Position numbers and translations under genes: made by a program. A stretch of 64,000 nucleotides of DNA from Acanthochromis polyacanthus. Taxonomy: Eukaryota; Chordata; Actinopteri; Pomacentridae. The notes under the pieces are model-generated. The model was not told the origin of the DNA. It made no database searches and was given only the letters and a program-made list of their open reading frames with translations. Each line of letters starts with the position of its first letter. Position 1 is the first letter of the stretch. The DNA is taken from positions 34,527,255 through 34,591,254 of the forward strand of contig NC_067118.1 of assembly GCF_021347895.1 (NCBI RefSeq), in the 5' to 3' direction. Positions 25,601 through 37,600 of the stretch are shown here, piece after piece.

Positions 25601-26518
25601 AAGAATATTGAGAGATTGGAAATTAAGGAATGAGGCGACATGTTTTCAGACAGTCTTTCTCGGAAGATATTCACAGCTCACAAAAGGGGACACATTTTGG
25701 TTAACAATTAAAAATTCTAATGCAGCTTACTGATTTAAAATAACATATCCTCAAAAAAAAAACTGCATGTGAGAACGAGATCAAAATTGGATAGTAACAG
25801 TAAAGAGAGAACAATTCTCAGCCCAGTGTCAGCTCCCCTCACCAAGTCAATGCAATTATTATAAGATGAAAGAAAAACGTAATTAAAAAATAATTCCAGA
25901 GCAGGTGTATGCATTGAAAGGTGCACACTCATATAACAATGAAGTCAGGGAATCCCAATAAATCCATAGTGTTAAATGTCAGCCATCATATTTCATTAAT
26001 GGCAAAGCATCAATAAACTGCTTTCATTTGCGACCAGAAAGGTTGTGTACATTAGTGCAAACAAAAAGTAATCCAGGCCTCAGCAGCAATGATAAACACA
26101 TGAGCATTGTAAAAATGTATTTAATGGCCACAGGAAGTTGTCTTCAGCTCGAGGGGAGCCTCAAAACAACAGCAGAGACTCTTGCAGAGGAAATTGAGTG
26201 CAAAGAAATTTGGTACAAATCATCGAGTACTTTGTACTTTTCTAGTACTCAGGTGAGATGTCAATATAATAACAATAAATAATCACAACAATAAAACTGA
26301 TTCTCATATTATTGTTGAATTTGTGTAACATGAAGGGAGCATATGTATGTCCTTTGTCATATACTTAAAGAAATTAGGCTGTGTTTGGTGGAAATTGAAG
26401 TTTGTGCTTAATCAAAGAGATTCTGCAACACTGCAGATACAGTATCAATCCACTCCTTATTTCAGGTAGTAAATGTTCTTTTAATGATCAAGATAGTTGT
26501 TTATGAGGTCACATTTGA
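19661..26518. other. About 6.9 kb with no recognised gene
   Basis: Scattered frames of 60-116 codons lack family features (the longest is 23228-23578, minus). The interval 22310-22480 holds AGTTAATTAAACTTG, AACTAATTAAATG and GGCAATTAGAG, a homeodomain-site-rich non-repetitive block. No transposon ends were recognised. Confidence 0.45.
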
Positions 26519-27181
26519 ATGAGTTTAAAAATTATTTGTTGGAAGATTGTAGTTTTGATGCTACTATTGAAAATTAGCAAAGGTATTATGATATATAGTA
26601 AGGTTCCCTTTAGTCCAGAGTTGGCCTCTTCTAATATAGTGGGGGTATTGAGTATGAGTGGATTCTTAGTCCAAAGTCTCTGCCTATGTCCCAGGAATGG
26701 TGAAGGGATCAATGGAGCATTTAACCCATGTTGGTCAGTTGAAATCAATCTTAATTCATTAACTTTTCATTTCTGGAATGGTAAAGACTGTGAGGTTTTA
26801 CTCAGTATTATCAGTGTGGGTAAGGGTCTTGAATTGTGTTCCTTATTGTCATCAAGGACAGATGATACATGTAATTTATATCCAATTTTACATGCATCAG
26901 TTGGTAAAGAGTCTCTGCAAATCGCATTATTCTTGTGGGATGCAGAATATAGAAGCTGCTGGAGTTTACCACAGGGAGCTCAAAGAGGCACATCCATTCC
27001 TGCCAGCGGCACCGGAATTCCCAATGCTTTTAAAGAGGGAGTTTCCTTAGAAACTCAGAAAGCTAAATGCAGTTGCGGATTATCAGGTGAAGTGTTATGG
27101 GACAGAGAAAAATTTCGCGTTTATGTGGAAAGCTGTAGCAGACTCTCCCCAATATATGCTGTTGTGCTTGAGTATCTCTAG
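26519..27181 (+). CDS. Unrecognised 220-codon open reading frame
   Basis: ATG at 26519, stop TAG at 27179-27181. It is one of the longest frames in the window apart from the transposase. The first about 22 residues (MSLKIICWKIVVLMLLLKIS) are basic then hydrophobic, resembling a signal peptide or membrane anchor. The remainder is cysteine- and serine-containing with no motif I recognise. Minus-strand and other-frame ORFs overlap it (26509-26748, 26778-27050), which argues for a stop-poor composition rather than selection. It could be chance, a lineage-specific gene, or a decayed retroelement frame. No function is assigned. Confidence 0.15.
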   Translation: MSLKIICWKIVVLMLLLKISKGIMIYSKVPFSPELASSNIVGVLSMSGFLVQSLCLCPRNGEGINGAFNPCWSVEINLNSLTFHFWNGKDCEVLLSIISVGKGLELCSLLSSRTDDTCNLYPILHASVGKESLQIALFLWDAEYRSCWSLPQGAQRGTSIPASGTGIPNAFKEGVSLETQKAKCSCGLSGEVLWDREKFRVYVESCSRLSPIYAVVLEYL

Positions 27182-30100
27182 AATTGAAGGACGAAGTTAG
27201 CATGAGCATCAGTTATGGTATGTATACCAGGTGGGGAATGAACCTTTAAGTTATCCCCTGCCATCATTTTGCTGTGGTATTCACTGCATGAATATAAAGC
27301 TGGTATGTACTATTCTCATCATTTGTGCAAATAAGAAGCAGACAGAAAACCAGATCCCTGGTGAAGATGTTTATATAACTCCAGCTACCTACTCATAAAC
27401 TCTTTTAGCCCCAACTTCAACATGTACTGTACTCTGCAGTAGGAATGGAAAATGAGGATACAGTTAAGTAGAAAATAATGGCAGTGATGTGTTCCCACAA
27501 AGCGATCTGGCAGCCCGTGCTTGCTCACTCAGACCCTGATGTTACAGTAGGTCAGAAATATTGTAGAGAAACATGGATGGATACAATGACAGTGGAGTGT
27601 TCTCCACAGAGCGAGGCCAACACTGCAGCATGTATTTTTGCTCAAGTGTATGTGGGTTGCCAGCCTCTGTTCATCTTGTAGAAGGCACTTTGCCTCAGAG
27701 GTCAAGTGGCAGTCAGAGTCCTAGTAAAGGGTCAATATGCTCAAAGCTTATTATCTGAAACTTTATATTCCATCAATAAGCTGTTTCAGAAGGTTCCGGT
27801 GATCTGCGTTTCATATTTATCCTCAGCTTTCAGGTCTCAGTAATAGGGCTCTGAAGGATGAGTGTAGCAGTGTGGTGAATTAATTAAGCAACTGTCGGTG
27901 CAAGAAAGATTAATCAATAAGTAGCCATGATACGCATTTACAACGATATGCAATTAGATCAGCTGTCTGCCTTGATGAGTATTTAGGAAGTACATCACAG
28001 TGTGATTGCTTGAATTGTGCTTGCATTCTACAGTTGATGCAAAATTATATATTTAACATAAAACCCCCTTGTAATTGATTTTAAATTCATACATGTTCAT
28101 ATTTTTGTAAGAGTGTGTGTGCCTGTGCATAGGATTTAATTTTGAGTTAAATGGGAAAATGACTGAATCCACTTGAAATGAACTGACGAATCTCAAAAGC
28201 AGAAGTCTTTTTTTTCCTGCATACTTTACCCTCTCAGGCACATGTCAGGTTTTTTTCCAGACTTCTCAGCGGAATTCTAAAATTTCATTTATTAATTCAG
28301 TTCCTGATTTCATTGTGCTTTCAGTGGCCACTTACTCCTCCATTGCCTTCTAGCCAGCTGTGTGACTTTCTACAATATGTACCATGACTGCGTGTGAAAC
28401 ATAAAACCCCATCAATCTTACCCTGCCTGCATCCGCTCTCATCATCACACTCCAGCAGCATAAATCACAATAGAGAGATAGGTGTTCACCCAAAGATCAA
28501 ACAGCTCATGAGATTTTGGATTAGTAAATTTACCTAGATGTGTTACAATAGCACTTCCTAAAAGACAAAGGGATCATCCTGCTACTGACGACACTTCCTC
28601 TGGTGTAAAGACTTCGCTCAAACACCAGGGAATCTGTTACCGTTGTCACAAAGAATTAGATATAAACCATTCTACATCTGATTATCATAACGCATAACTC
28701 TGATTAGTATACAGCGCATGGAGGAGAATTTTATATCAGAATTGACCTGCTTTTTATAACCTGTCTGTTGTGTCCCTACAGATTTGATCATTAGATTTCA
28801 CTTCTGCGTTCTCAGCTCAGTGCAGCTATGGAGGAACAGAGGGGGAAAAATGTGTCATTATGAATTCACTCGGAATTGTGTTTGTGGCCCTGTTTTGGTT
28901 TCGTTTCGTTACACCTATAGTCATACTTATAGTTGCGACTGAAACCTACAAAAAAAAAAAAGACAAAATACCCATAATAGCCATTTCTAAAGAAAGTGAG
29001 ATGAATGAGAGCAACACAGCTGGCAAACTGTGCAGAGAGTGATAGAGGTAAATTAATTTGATGAGGAGAGGGTGAACTTGATGTGAACTGTGACTCTGCA
29101 CGAAAACTTGATGCAGTGAAAACCATAGCTATTCTCACTCACAGGCATTCATATAGCCATAGAGTCACCCAGTACCTTCAAAGCCAGTGACATTGCCATC
29201 TACTTTGTGTTCTGTGTTTTTTTGGGATTTTTTAGCATACTAACACAATATCCTAAGATGGTGACTGTGGCACTTATTCACCTTTTGCCACAAAAAACAC
29301 CTCTGTACTTAAATACAGCATAAGACATCCACAGTATAAAGTGAATTTGGCCTTTAGTTTAAGTTAGGTACAGTTTTGAAGAAAGCTCTCTTATCTTTCT
29401 GCTGTGTTGAAGGCAGTTTACCTTTGTGCATTCTATCAACTTGAAACTGGACCTTGTCCCTCTAAACTGGTATTCTAATTTCAAAAAGTCAGCTGACTAG
29501 TTCCTAAGTCCACTATTCCTCCTGATTTTTCAGATGCAACTCAACCACTGATTTCCTCAAGTAGGATTTCAGAGTGAAGAAAAGAAAACAATATTCATCT
29601 TAATAACAAAGTCATCCTTTCCATTTTATGTCCCGACAAAGTAAATATTTAAGATGCAAAAACTGGAAACTTCAAGTAAACTTTTCTTTAAATTAAATTT
29701 CTGCACTACTCATTTGAGAGTTATCAGATGAGTCGAGTACTTCAAACTTAAACCAGGATTACTAATATTACTCGTTGATTTGGATCAACTTAATTCAGTT
29801 GTGCGGTAGTAATTGAAGCAACCTAAATTAGTCATGTTCTTTTATCAGTGTCTGCCATAATGGCTGTAGAGCTGAATATTTTTAATATACCTGTATTGTA
29901 AATGACCAGCAGCGTTTGGATCAGAAGGGAAGACACTGCATGTTTCTGTCCCCCAAAATGTCATCATCATTTCACCCAGACTGGAACAAACTCACCATGA
30001 TACCCAAATTATACCTACAAGGCACACAACTATCAGAATGTCCCTTGATAGATCTAAGCTGCTCTGCACTGTAACTTCCAACAAGTCATTTCCATAGAAG

Positions 30101-33100
30101 AAAGAGAAGTAGTAAATGCTGAGGCAGAATATATACAATCGGAAATTAGAGAGAACAATTCGGCCTTTTGCTTAAAAGTGGTAAATAGAATTTGGCTCCC
30201 TCTTTCCCTAACTTATCCATTTTACCTCCGCTTGCGGCCACTCCATGTTTCTTGCAACTCCGCCCGTCCCTCTCCATATGCTGCTTTTGATGCTGCAACA
30301 ACCCATTTAGCACAAACAAGACCACGCACACATCAACAAGTGAAGCAGCTCACCGTCGTTTTTGTGCACACTGGATGTGAGCAATGGTCAGGTCAGTGAT
30401 TTCCCTTGTGACTGCGACCCATTTTTGTCTACTCTTTTCAGAGGCTACGCTGATTTGTTTTCACCTCCAAAAACAAATTAGATCCAATCATTCAAAAGCA
30501 TGTCTCAAGTGAGAACCATATTTAATGGGCTAGCGTGTGATTCATTCTATAAACGTGTGCTGTCGTCCCCATCCTCATCATCTTCATCATTGTCTTTACT
30601 GTCATCATAATTTTCATCATCGTTACCACTTCTCTGTGATTCATTATGCCATTATCTAGCCACCTTTATACATACTGCACTAGTTAAAGTGTGCAATAGT
30701 GCCTGAGTCCTCTGATTGAGATTCATGGCCAGAGTAGCAACGATTATGACTTTACACAGAGATCGACTGCAGGTACATGTTACACTGGCTGTCCACATGT
30801 TCACTGTATGAGCCCATATTAGCGAATGGGCCCACTTCCAGCCTGGACCAACTGTTCATCAAATGCCATTTAGCAACGGGCTACCAGATGGCTTCTGTCT
30901 GTTCAATGGCATATTATTATCGTTGTTGTTGTTGTCATCTGCTCCATGGATACTGGCAGAAAATCCCATTCAGGAAATGACTATAAATCGGTGAGCATCA
31001 ACACATAAATGTGGGTGAGCAAGTGGAAAAAAGTTGAGGTAAGGGACTATTCCATTACGTCAGCAGCAGGAGCAGCGGCGTTATTGCTTCACCGAAAGTG
31101 ATGACTTACCGTAAGGCAAACGCTGCTACATGCACATGAGATCAGCACAAGACTTTTAAAGAAGTGGTTTCAAATTAAAACAGGATTAAGCATCATAGGC
31201 AACCAAAGGAACATGAAATGCACCGCAGGAGACTGCTAATGGCGAAGCTTGTTCCATTTTGCTTCCCTGTGAGTCCACATCAGTTGGGAGTTGCAGTGCC
31301 TTAATGCAATAACAGAGGAAAATAAGATTGCTTCATCATTTACTGAACAAGCATCTTCAATACGATACAATAATCTGTGGAATAAAATACTGTGTTTCTA
31401 AGGCATTGTATTAATGACTGTAAAACAAATTAAGTCTGTCAGTGAATACACCCGAGTCTTTGTATTTCCTTCATTAAGGTCTGACAGGGTAATTACATTT
31501 GTACTTGTATCATTAATCCACTGCCATTAAATAATACCTAAAGAAATACATCCTTCTGTATGATTACTCTGATCACACTACACGTCTTTTATCATCTGCG
31601 CATGTCATTAGGATATTTTTGTACAGCACACACAAAGACATGCCAAGATAATTAAGCATTTCCTGGTGGAAGCCAGCCGTTGCTGTAGCATTTCAGCATG
31701 TGGCTTTTACAAATTACATAAGGCTGTTTGCTGGCAGGTCTCAGTTTTGTTTCACCACCTCAGACTTTCACTGAGTACGATGGCAGCCTATTCAAGGATG
31801 GCTTTAATGTGACACGGTCTGATCGCTCTTGTCAATTTCCATGAGCGATACTTAGAGCATCTTGGTGTCATACATGAGTCTCAAGGGTTGTTGGAGCAGC
31901 TGGAAATGCACAACCTGCTGAGCTCTTTCTGGTTTGAGGTACCTGCTGTGTTCATACCATTTCCACTCTTTCCCAAAGCTGAGAGTCATTAATGCTGCTG
32001 GATATCAGCTCGATTGTCAGGAGTCTGAATTGGTGCATTTTCTACCAGCTCTGAAACACTTTTAAAACCTGAACTATGCAGAGGTGAGATGGGAATTTGG
32101 CTGAAATGTTGTTGATGTGGGCTCCAATATCCAGTGTTGCTGATGTAATATCGGTAGAGTGAACCACTTTCTCGTGTAATTCTTCAGCAATTAGCTATTC
32201 ATTTTTCCCTGGCTCGGTTCGTTGGTCAGGAAGCTGGAGACCTAATCTGCCCGCCAGCACAGTCAGCAAAGACAGCTAACAACCTCGGGGCTTTTTGCTG
32301 TCTGTCTGTGCTCCTGGGAGATTGGCAAAAATCTCTTCTTCATTTGACAACCCTGAATTTGGATCCTACAGCTAACGTCATGCATTTACTGCAGGCGGTC
32401 CCTTCGCCCCATCCACGGTCTACATACGTGAAAAACACTCAGCTGATGCCACGATTAGAGCCTCTACCCTCCTTGACACTCACTAGTTGTTGACACCTGT
32501 TATTGGCATCCTACGCATCATTTTGATGTCGACCACTGAAAGGAAGGGCTAAACCGAAGAGGTTACTCTGGGTCTACAGGGCAAAGTTTCTGCTCACAGA
32601 GGAACTAACTCTGCTGCCTTCAGAGCAAACAAAAGACACAGAATGACTTATTTGTATGCAGAGTTGCATGTAATCTAATCTGTGAGCACCAAGTTCTCAG
32701 CATGATCCTAATGCAGCAGGTTGGAGGAGAAATCCAACTTGTGTTTAAGCGTTCAGGAGGCCTCTCTACTGAGTTACTATATTGCTCTGAAGTTTTTAGT
32801 GACTTAATGGATGCAGAATGGTACAAAGAACAATAGGTTTAGTTTTACATCAAACAAACTTGGTTCATGAGCTATTTTGCACATCCATTGTCAAAGATGA
32901 TGGTTGCAAGCATGACAATATTATTTACTGTTTGTCAGCTATGGCAGAAAGGATGGGCTGATAATTCAGCTTCTCTCGCTGCACTGAATTGTCAAAGAGT
33001 ATAACTGATATTCTTTAATTCATTTATCACTGTCTTGGCACATATACTGGAGTGGGAGCAATATGTCACAGGTATTATTGTGGCTAAATGTACAGTTTAC

Positions 33101-36100
33101 ATTCTGCATTCAACTCTTTGATATGATTAAGTCGGAGAACTAATGTTTCTCTCATCATTTATCATCCTTTAGTTTAATAATTGAGTAGGGTCAAATTAGA
33201 ATGTATGTATCGACCGTGAATTAAACATGAGCAGTAATTTGAGCAGGAAATGGAACCTGATTTGCCAAGGTATGTAGTGACATCCAAATGTACGACTAAA
33301 TGACTCACCAAAGCAGATTTGAGAAATAGCTGTAAAAACACATAAAATATGCATGGTAGAAGGGATATTATTAGATCACAGATGTTCTATTCAGTCTACA
33401 CAAAGGTAACCCGTTGTAACCACCAGAGAACCAGCACTCACACCAACCTTGCACAGTCAGTGTTAGTTAGCAAACTGCCAGAAGGAAACGCTGCAGCGAT
33501 ATGAACACTGATGGGATGCGAAGGAGTGTTTCTGAAAATTATTTATGGTTCTTTCAGCTTGTGTGTTTGATCCAACAATGCTCTGACAGATTTATTCAGT
33601 TAAAAATTCTCTGTTTTGGTGAGGCAAGAACAACTGTTGAAAGTTCATTTGCGGTAGCGTTTTGGGGGTGATGAGAGAAGGCAGCTTTGAACAGCGGTGT
33701 GGACGGTCTTGTTACGGTGTGAAAGCTCATCTTAGTTTGAACTATCAACTACAATTGTAACCTTTGGATCAATTATAAGTGAAGCAGACACTTTTGTCCA
33801 CCGGATAGGATGCAGGCCTACTGACGGTGAGTTTCAGATGTGAATACTTTCTTTAAAATCCTCTCCTCTCCTCTCCAAACCCTCGCCTAAGCTCCAGTAT
33901 TAACCACAAACCAAACATTGGATTTGGATAGATTACTTTTCATACTATTCAAACATGGCAGACTATTTGATGCATTCAAATCTCCTGATTTTGAGCCGGC
34001 GGAAGCATTGAGAAATCCTAATAAAATGAAACCCAACTGGCTTTTATTCCCCCCTCATCAGAAGTAAAGGAAGTAAATCAGGAGCTCGAATATTGATTGT
34101 ATTGTGTGTTCTTTTGTGAACTAAATGAGCAGTCCTTATCTCAGCAAGTGGAATTATGTCGGATGCTGCTGAATTGTTTATTTCTGCTGTCTGGCTTTTT
34201 TTTTCCTGCATAAAGCCTAACAGCAGGGAAGAGCAAATACAGAATGTGCAAGTAAATTTGTTCTTTAATTTTGTCATCTGATGGCTCCTAGCTGTGCAAC
34301 ATACCTAAACTGTGCATTTGACATTTGAGTCGCTGTGATCCATACCGGTATAGAATGTGTTATATCATCTGTGAACAAACAGCTAAATGCCTGGTGATGA
34401 TCTTTAACACAGCGAACACCAGATGCACTTACTCCAGCTGAATAAACACAGAAGCTGTAAGTGTAAGCACATGCTAAATGTGAGGCCAAATGTGGCAAAA
34501 ACACTACGAAGTCACAAATGGTGCGACCTATTGTCAACATTGTCGGAAATGCTTGAGTGAAGCACCATTAACAAGCGTGCATTCGTACAGGTCAGGACCA
34601 CACAGAAAAGTAATTCATGCAGTTGGCCGTGATGACTGAAAAAAGACCAAAAATTCGAACTCGGCCAGATGGTGCTTTAGTCAAAAATACAGTATAAAGT
34701 AGAGCAGTCAGTGTATGTGTGTGTAAGCCCCTGTGTGTCAGAGGATTACACTGTAAGATAAAGGGGTTTAGTAGAATGTGATAGAAGCTCTTACTGGCTG
34801 ACAGAAGAAGGAATGAAAGCAGCAGAGGTTCACACTTTGGTCAGCTCAGGTCAAAGCAGATAGAAGTTGTTCAGCCATATCAACCCTCAGCGGAGATCTC
34901 AACCAAAACAGTATCCTTTTTTTTTTTTTAAATCATCCTCGGCACCTGCACTCTATCACACTGGGAATGTACTGCAGTATAAAATGACATTTTTGCTTTA
35001 TTTGCAGCATAAGAGGCTCACTTTTAGACTGAATAGTGCGAGCTAAATTTACCCCTTTAATGCAGTAGATTTTAAATCACTTAACTCACCCAATCGGAAC
35101 AACAAGATTTGTTTCAGTTTGCAGAGATGCTTTGGGGCCCTGGTTTCTTCTTGAAGCATGAAAACCAAATACTGTGATGGTAACCTAGGCCATAGTCTAA
35201 AATTATATGTGTGCACAGAGGGTATAGTCCTCCATCAATGCCAAGTCCTCATCTTACAAATTTAAAGAAATAGATCAGTTTGTTTTTATTTTGCCCATTC
35301 TCCAGAGTCTTGGGCAGAGTGTTGTCCAGTTAAATGGATTGCCTTTGTTAGAGAGACTTAAGTAGACTGTCTCGTTCAGTCAGCCAAGTTATGTTGCATT
35401 GATTATCACGTGATTGTCGACTATGCATTGATTTGTGGTTTCTAGATTCTGATCTCATCATTCTTCTCAAGGAAATACCAGATGCAGTACAGCGAGGAGT
35501 GACAACTGATAATGACTTATAGACTCCTTGCTCAAAGGTCTGGCTGGTCGAGGATGGAGGTGTTTTTAAAAAAAAACACACAACAACAACAAATACTATA
35601 TGGACAACAGCAGCAGCAAGTTACATTATAATGAGCGGTCTGACTGCAGGCCTGTAGCAGAGATGACCGCCCTCCCAGGAAAAACAGCAGGGTCCATCAT
35701 TTCAGCAAATGCATAAAAACAACATAGTGTATGGATAAATTCCTGAGACAAATCCCTCCGGCATCGGGAGGATTGCGATTTGTGACACTTGTCTGTTGGG
35801 AGCAAAAGAGGGTGTAGATAGATGCTGATATAGATTCACACATTTCTCAAAGGGAAGAGGTCAGATGGTCAACGAAATGCTGAGCTTTGATGTGGAAAAC
35901 TGCTGTTGGCTTGAAATTTCCTACAGACAGCTACCGTTTCTTCTAACCATGACCTCTGTAGTTCCTTAACGATAACCAACTGGGTATTTTATTTTAATTT
36001 GTCTTGTCTTAGCTTAACTTATGCTATCCTAACTTATCTGAGCAATGTATGTATATAATTTTTTTAAAGTTATTTTTTTTGGCTTTTTGTTGCTTTCTTA

Positions 36101-36131
36101 AATAGCATAGTAGAGTGGCAGAGACAAGAAT
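27182..36131. other. About 9 kb with no recognised gene
   Basis: No frame exceeds 90 codons and no transposon ends were recognised. Several AT-rich blocks contain TAATTA-type cores: 27870-28020 (GTGAATTAATTAAGC, GATTAATCAATAAG), 31470-31720 (GGTAATTACATTT, GATAATTAAGCATTT) and 32140-32220. Trinucleotide-poor patches of CATCATCAT-type repeats occur at 30570-30620. A T-run lies at about 34917-34930. Confidence 0.45.
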
Positions 36132-36151
36132 GGGGGGGGGGGGGGGGGGGG
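36132..36151. repeat. Poly(G) homopolymer of 20 bases
   Basis: An uninterrupted run of 20 G on the plus strand. Such runs are prone to length error in sequencing and can form G-quadruplexes. Confidence 0.95.
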
Positions 36152-36269
36152 CGCTGCAGTGGGTCTGCTAAGAGTGTGCAAAGCAGTAATCAAAGCAAAG
36201 AGTGGCCAATTTGAAGAATCTGAAAATATACAACAGCTTTTGCCTGATTTTACACTTTTTTTTTCACAC

Positions 36270-36552
36270 GGCATAATTACTCCACCAAGGAGGTGGAGCC
36301 TCGGTGGAGTTAGGTGACGATTGGCGTTGGTTTGTCTGTTTGTCTGTTTGTTAGCAACATGACTCAAAAACGAATCCATTTGGATGAAATTGTCAGGGAA
36401 GGTCAGAAATGTCACAAGGACTAAGTGATTATAGATTGGCAGTGATGCAGCTTATAGTCTGGTTCTACAAATTTTTTAAAAAAGATTTCAGCCTTCGAAA
36501 GTGATACAAGGAATGAGCAGCCTTGGCAGAGTACTGCATTCTCTGAGTACTT
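36270..36552. repeat. Dispersed repeat of the CCAAGGAGGT type
   Basis: CCAAGGAGGTGGAG, a GTTTGTCTGTTTGTCTGTTTGTTAGCAA stretch, ACTCAAAAACGAATCCATTTGGATGAAATT, GGGAAGGTCAGAAATGTCACAAGGACTAAG (each a recognisable block, split here) and GCATTCTCTGAGTACTTTT occur in order. The order and wording match a repeat that I recognise as common across fish and other animal genomes. The class is not known to me. Confidence 0.65.
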
Positions 36553-36561
36553 TTCTTGTCC

Positions 36562-36664
36562 CATGTGTGTTCATTCATACTTTTGATGCCTTCAGTGAGA
36601 ATCTACAATTCAAAGAAAAAACATTAAATGAGAAGGTGTGTCCAGACTTTTGACTGATAGTGTA
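36562..36664. mobile_element. Terminus of a Tc1-like element (relic)
   Basis: The sequence TTTTGATGCCTTCAGTGAGA followed by ATCTACAAT, then ACATTAAATGAGAAGGTGTG and TCCAGACTTTTGACTGATAG with TGTA, resembles the right end of a widespread fish Tc1-like element ending GGTGTGTCCAAACTTTTGGC...TGTA. The matching left end was not found, so this is a truncated or decayed copy. Confidence 0.6.
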
Positions 36665-36719
36665 GACTGCATGCGAGTTCAACAACAGACTTGAGTGTCT
36701 GTGTAAAGTAGCTCAAAGG

Positions 36720-37600
36720 CTTTCCCTCTTTTGCCAGAGCTTGCTCTATTTTGGATTTTTGTCTTGGTCTGTCTGGGTTTTGTGCTCCCATGATTCACTC
36801 ATGCCTCGCCACTCCTTCCTGCCCTGTTTGCTCACCTGCTGCCTCACCTGAGCTTCTCTGCCCCTCTCCTTGCCCGTTTCCACTGTGCTTATCATCCCCT
36901 GTATGATATATATATATACAGCCATGGCCATAAGTTTGGACACAGCATGACTTACTTTGTCTGTTTTGATGTCTATTACAGAACATAACTAATATTTTTT
37001 GACAGCACCAGTTTAATTAGTCAACAAATCAACAAGGGATATAATATTATCAATAAATTCCAACAATTGGAACAACTTTGTTCCCAAAACATAATATTAG
37101 AAGAAAAGAACCAAAAAATGCAGTACTTTCACAACCGAATTTGGTAAGAATAACAAAATGACACCAAACTCTTTTGATGTTTTTTTTAAATATGAGACTT
37201 AATATAGTTCTCAGGAGTTGTGTACTGTATTGTAAGTGACAATTTTGTGGTATTTTCTAAGATTCACAAGCGTCATGGTACTTGTGTCCAAACTTATGGC
37301 CATGGCTGTACTTTTTGTCACCACTACTCATTTGCCACGTTGTCTGTGAGCTTCACGTGTCTCTGTGTTCTTTTTTCTCTGTGTGTTTCTTGGACCTTGC
37401 CTGTTATTCTGGGTTCTGTCTCTGAAAGTTTCCTTTGTGCTTGTTTGCTTGTCTGGTTTTGCACAACCTTGTCCTTACTGGACCTTCTGTAGGCAAAGCT
37501 TGATTTTTGCAAACCTTGTGTGACATGCTTTTGGATCCTGCACTCGGACAGCTTGCAGACTTCCCTCCTTGCATCCCATGTTATTTCATTCCACTGAACA
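36720..37600 (+). repeat. Possible retroelement-derived sequence interrupted by a MITE
   Basis: Flanking the MITE, 36720-36916 and 37311-37600 are pyrimidine-rich, with phrases such as CTCACCTGCTGCCTCACCTG, TTGTTTGCTTGTCTGGTTTT and AACCTTGTGTGACATGC followed by TTTTGGATCCTGCACTCGGA. This style is typical of 3' ends of fish retroelements (AAACCTTTTGTTACA... GGATCCTGCATTTGGGTC). No coding remnants, LTR pair or tail were found, so the identification is tentative. Confidence 0.35.
36919..37308. mobile_element. 390-bp TA-flanked MITE, Tc1/mariner type
   Basis: Perfect terminal inverted repeats of 26 bp (starting CAGCCATGGCCATAAGTTTG and continuing GACACA) flanked by TA at 36917-36918 and 37309-37310. 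The inside is AT-rich and non-coding. It needs a Tc1/mariner transposase in trans. Perfect ends suggest a fairly young copy. The intact transposon at 2901-4534 has different ends, so it is not the obvious driver. Confidence 0.93.
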
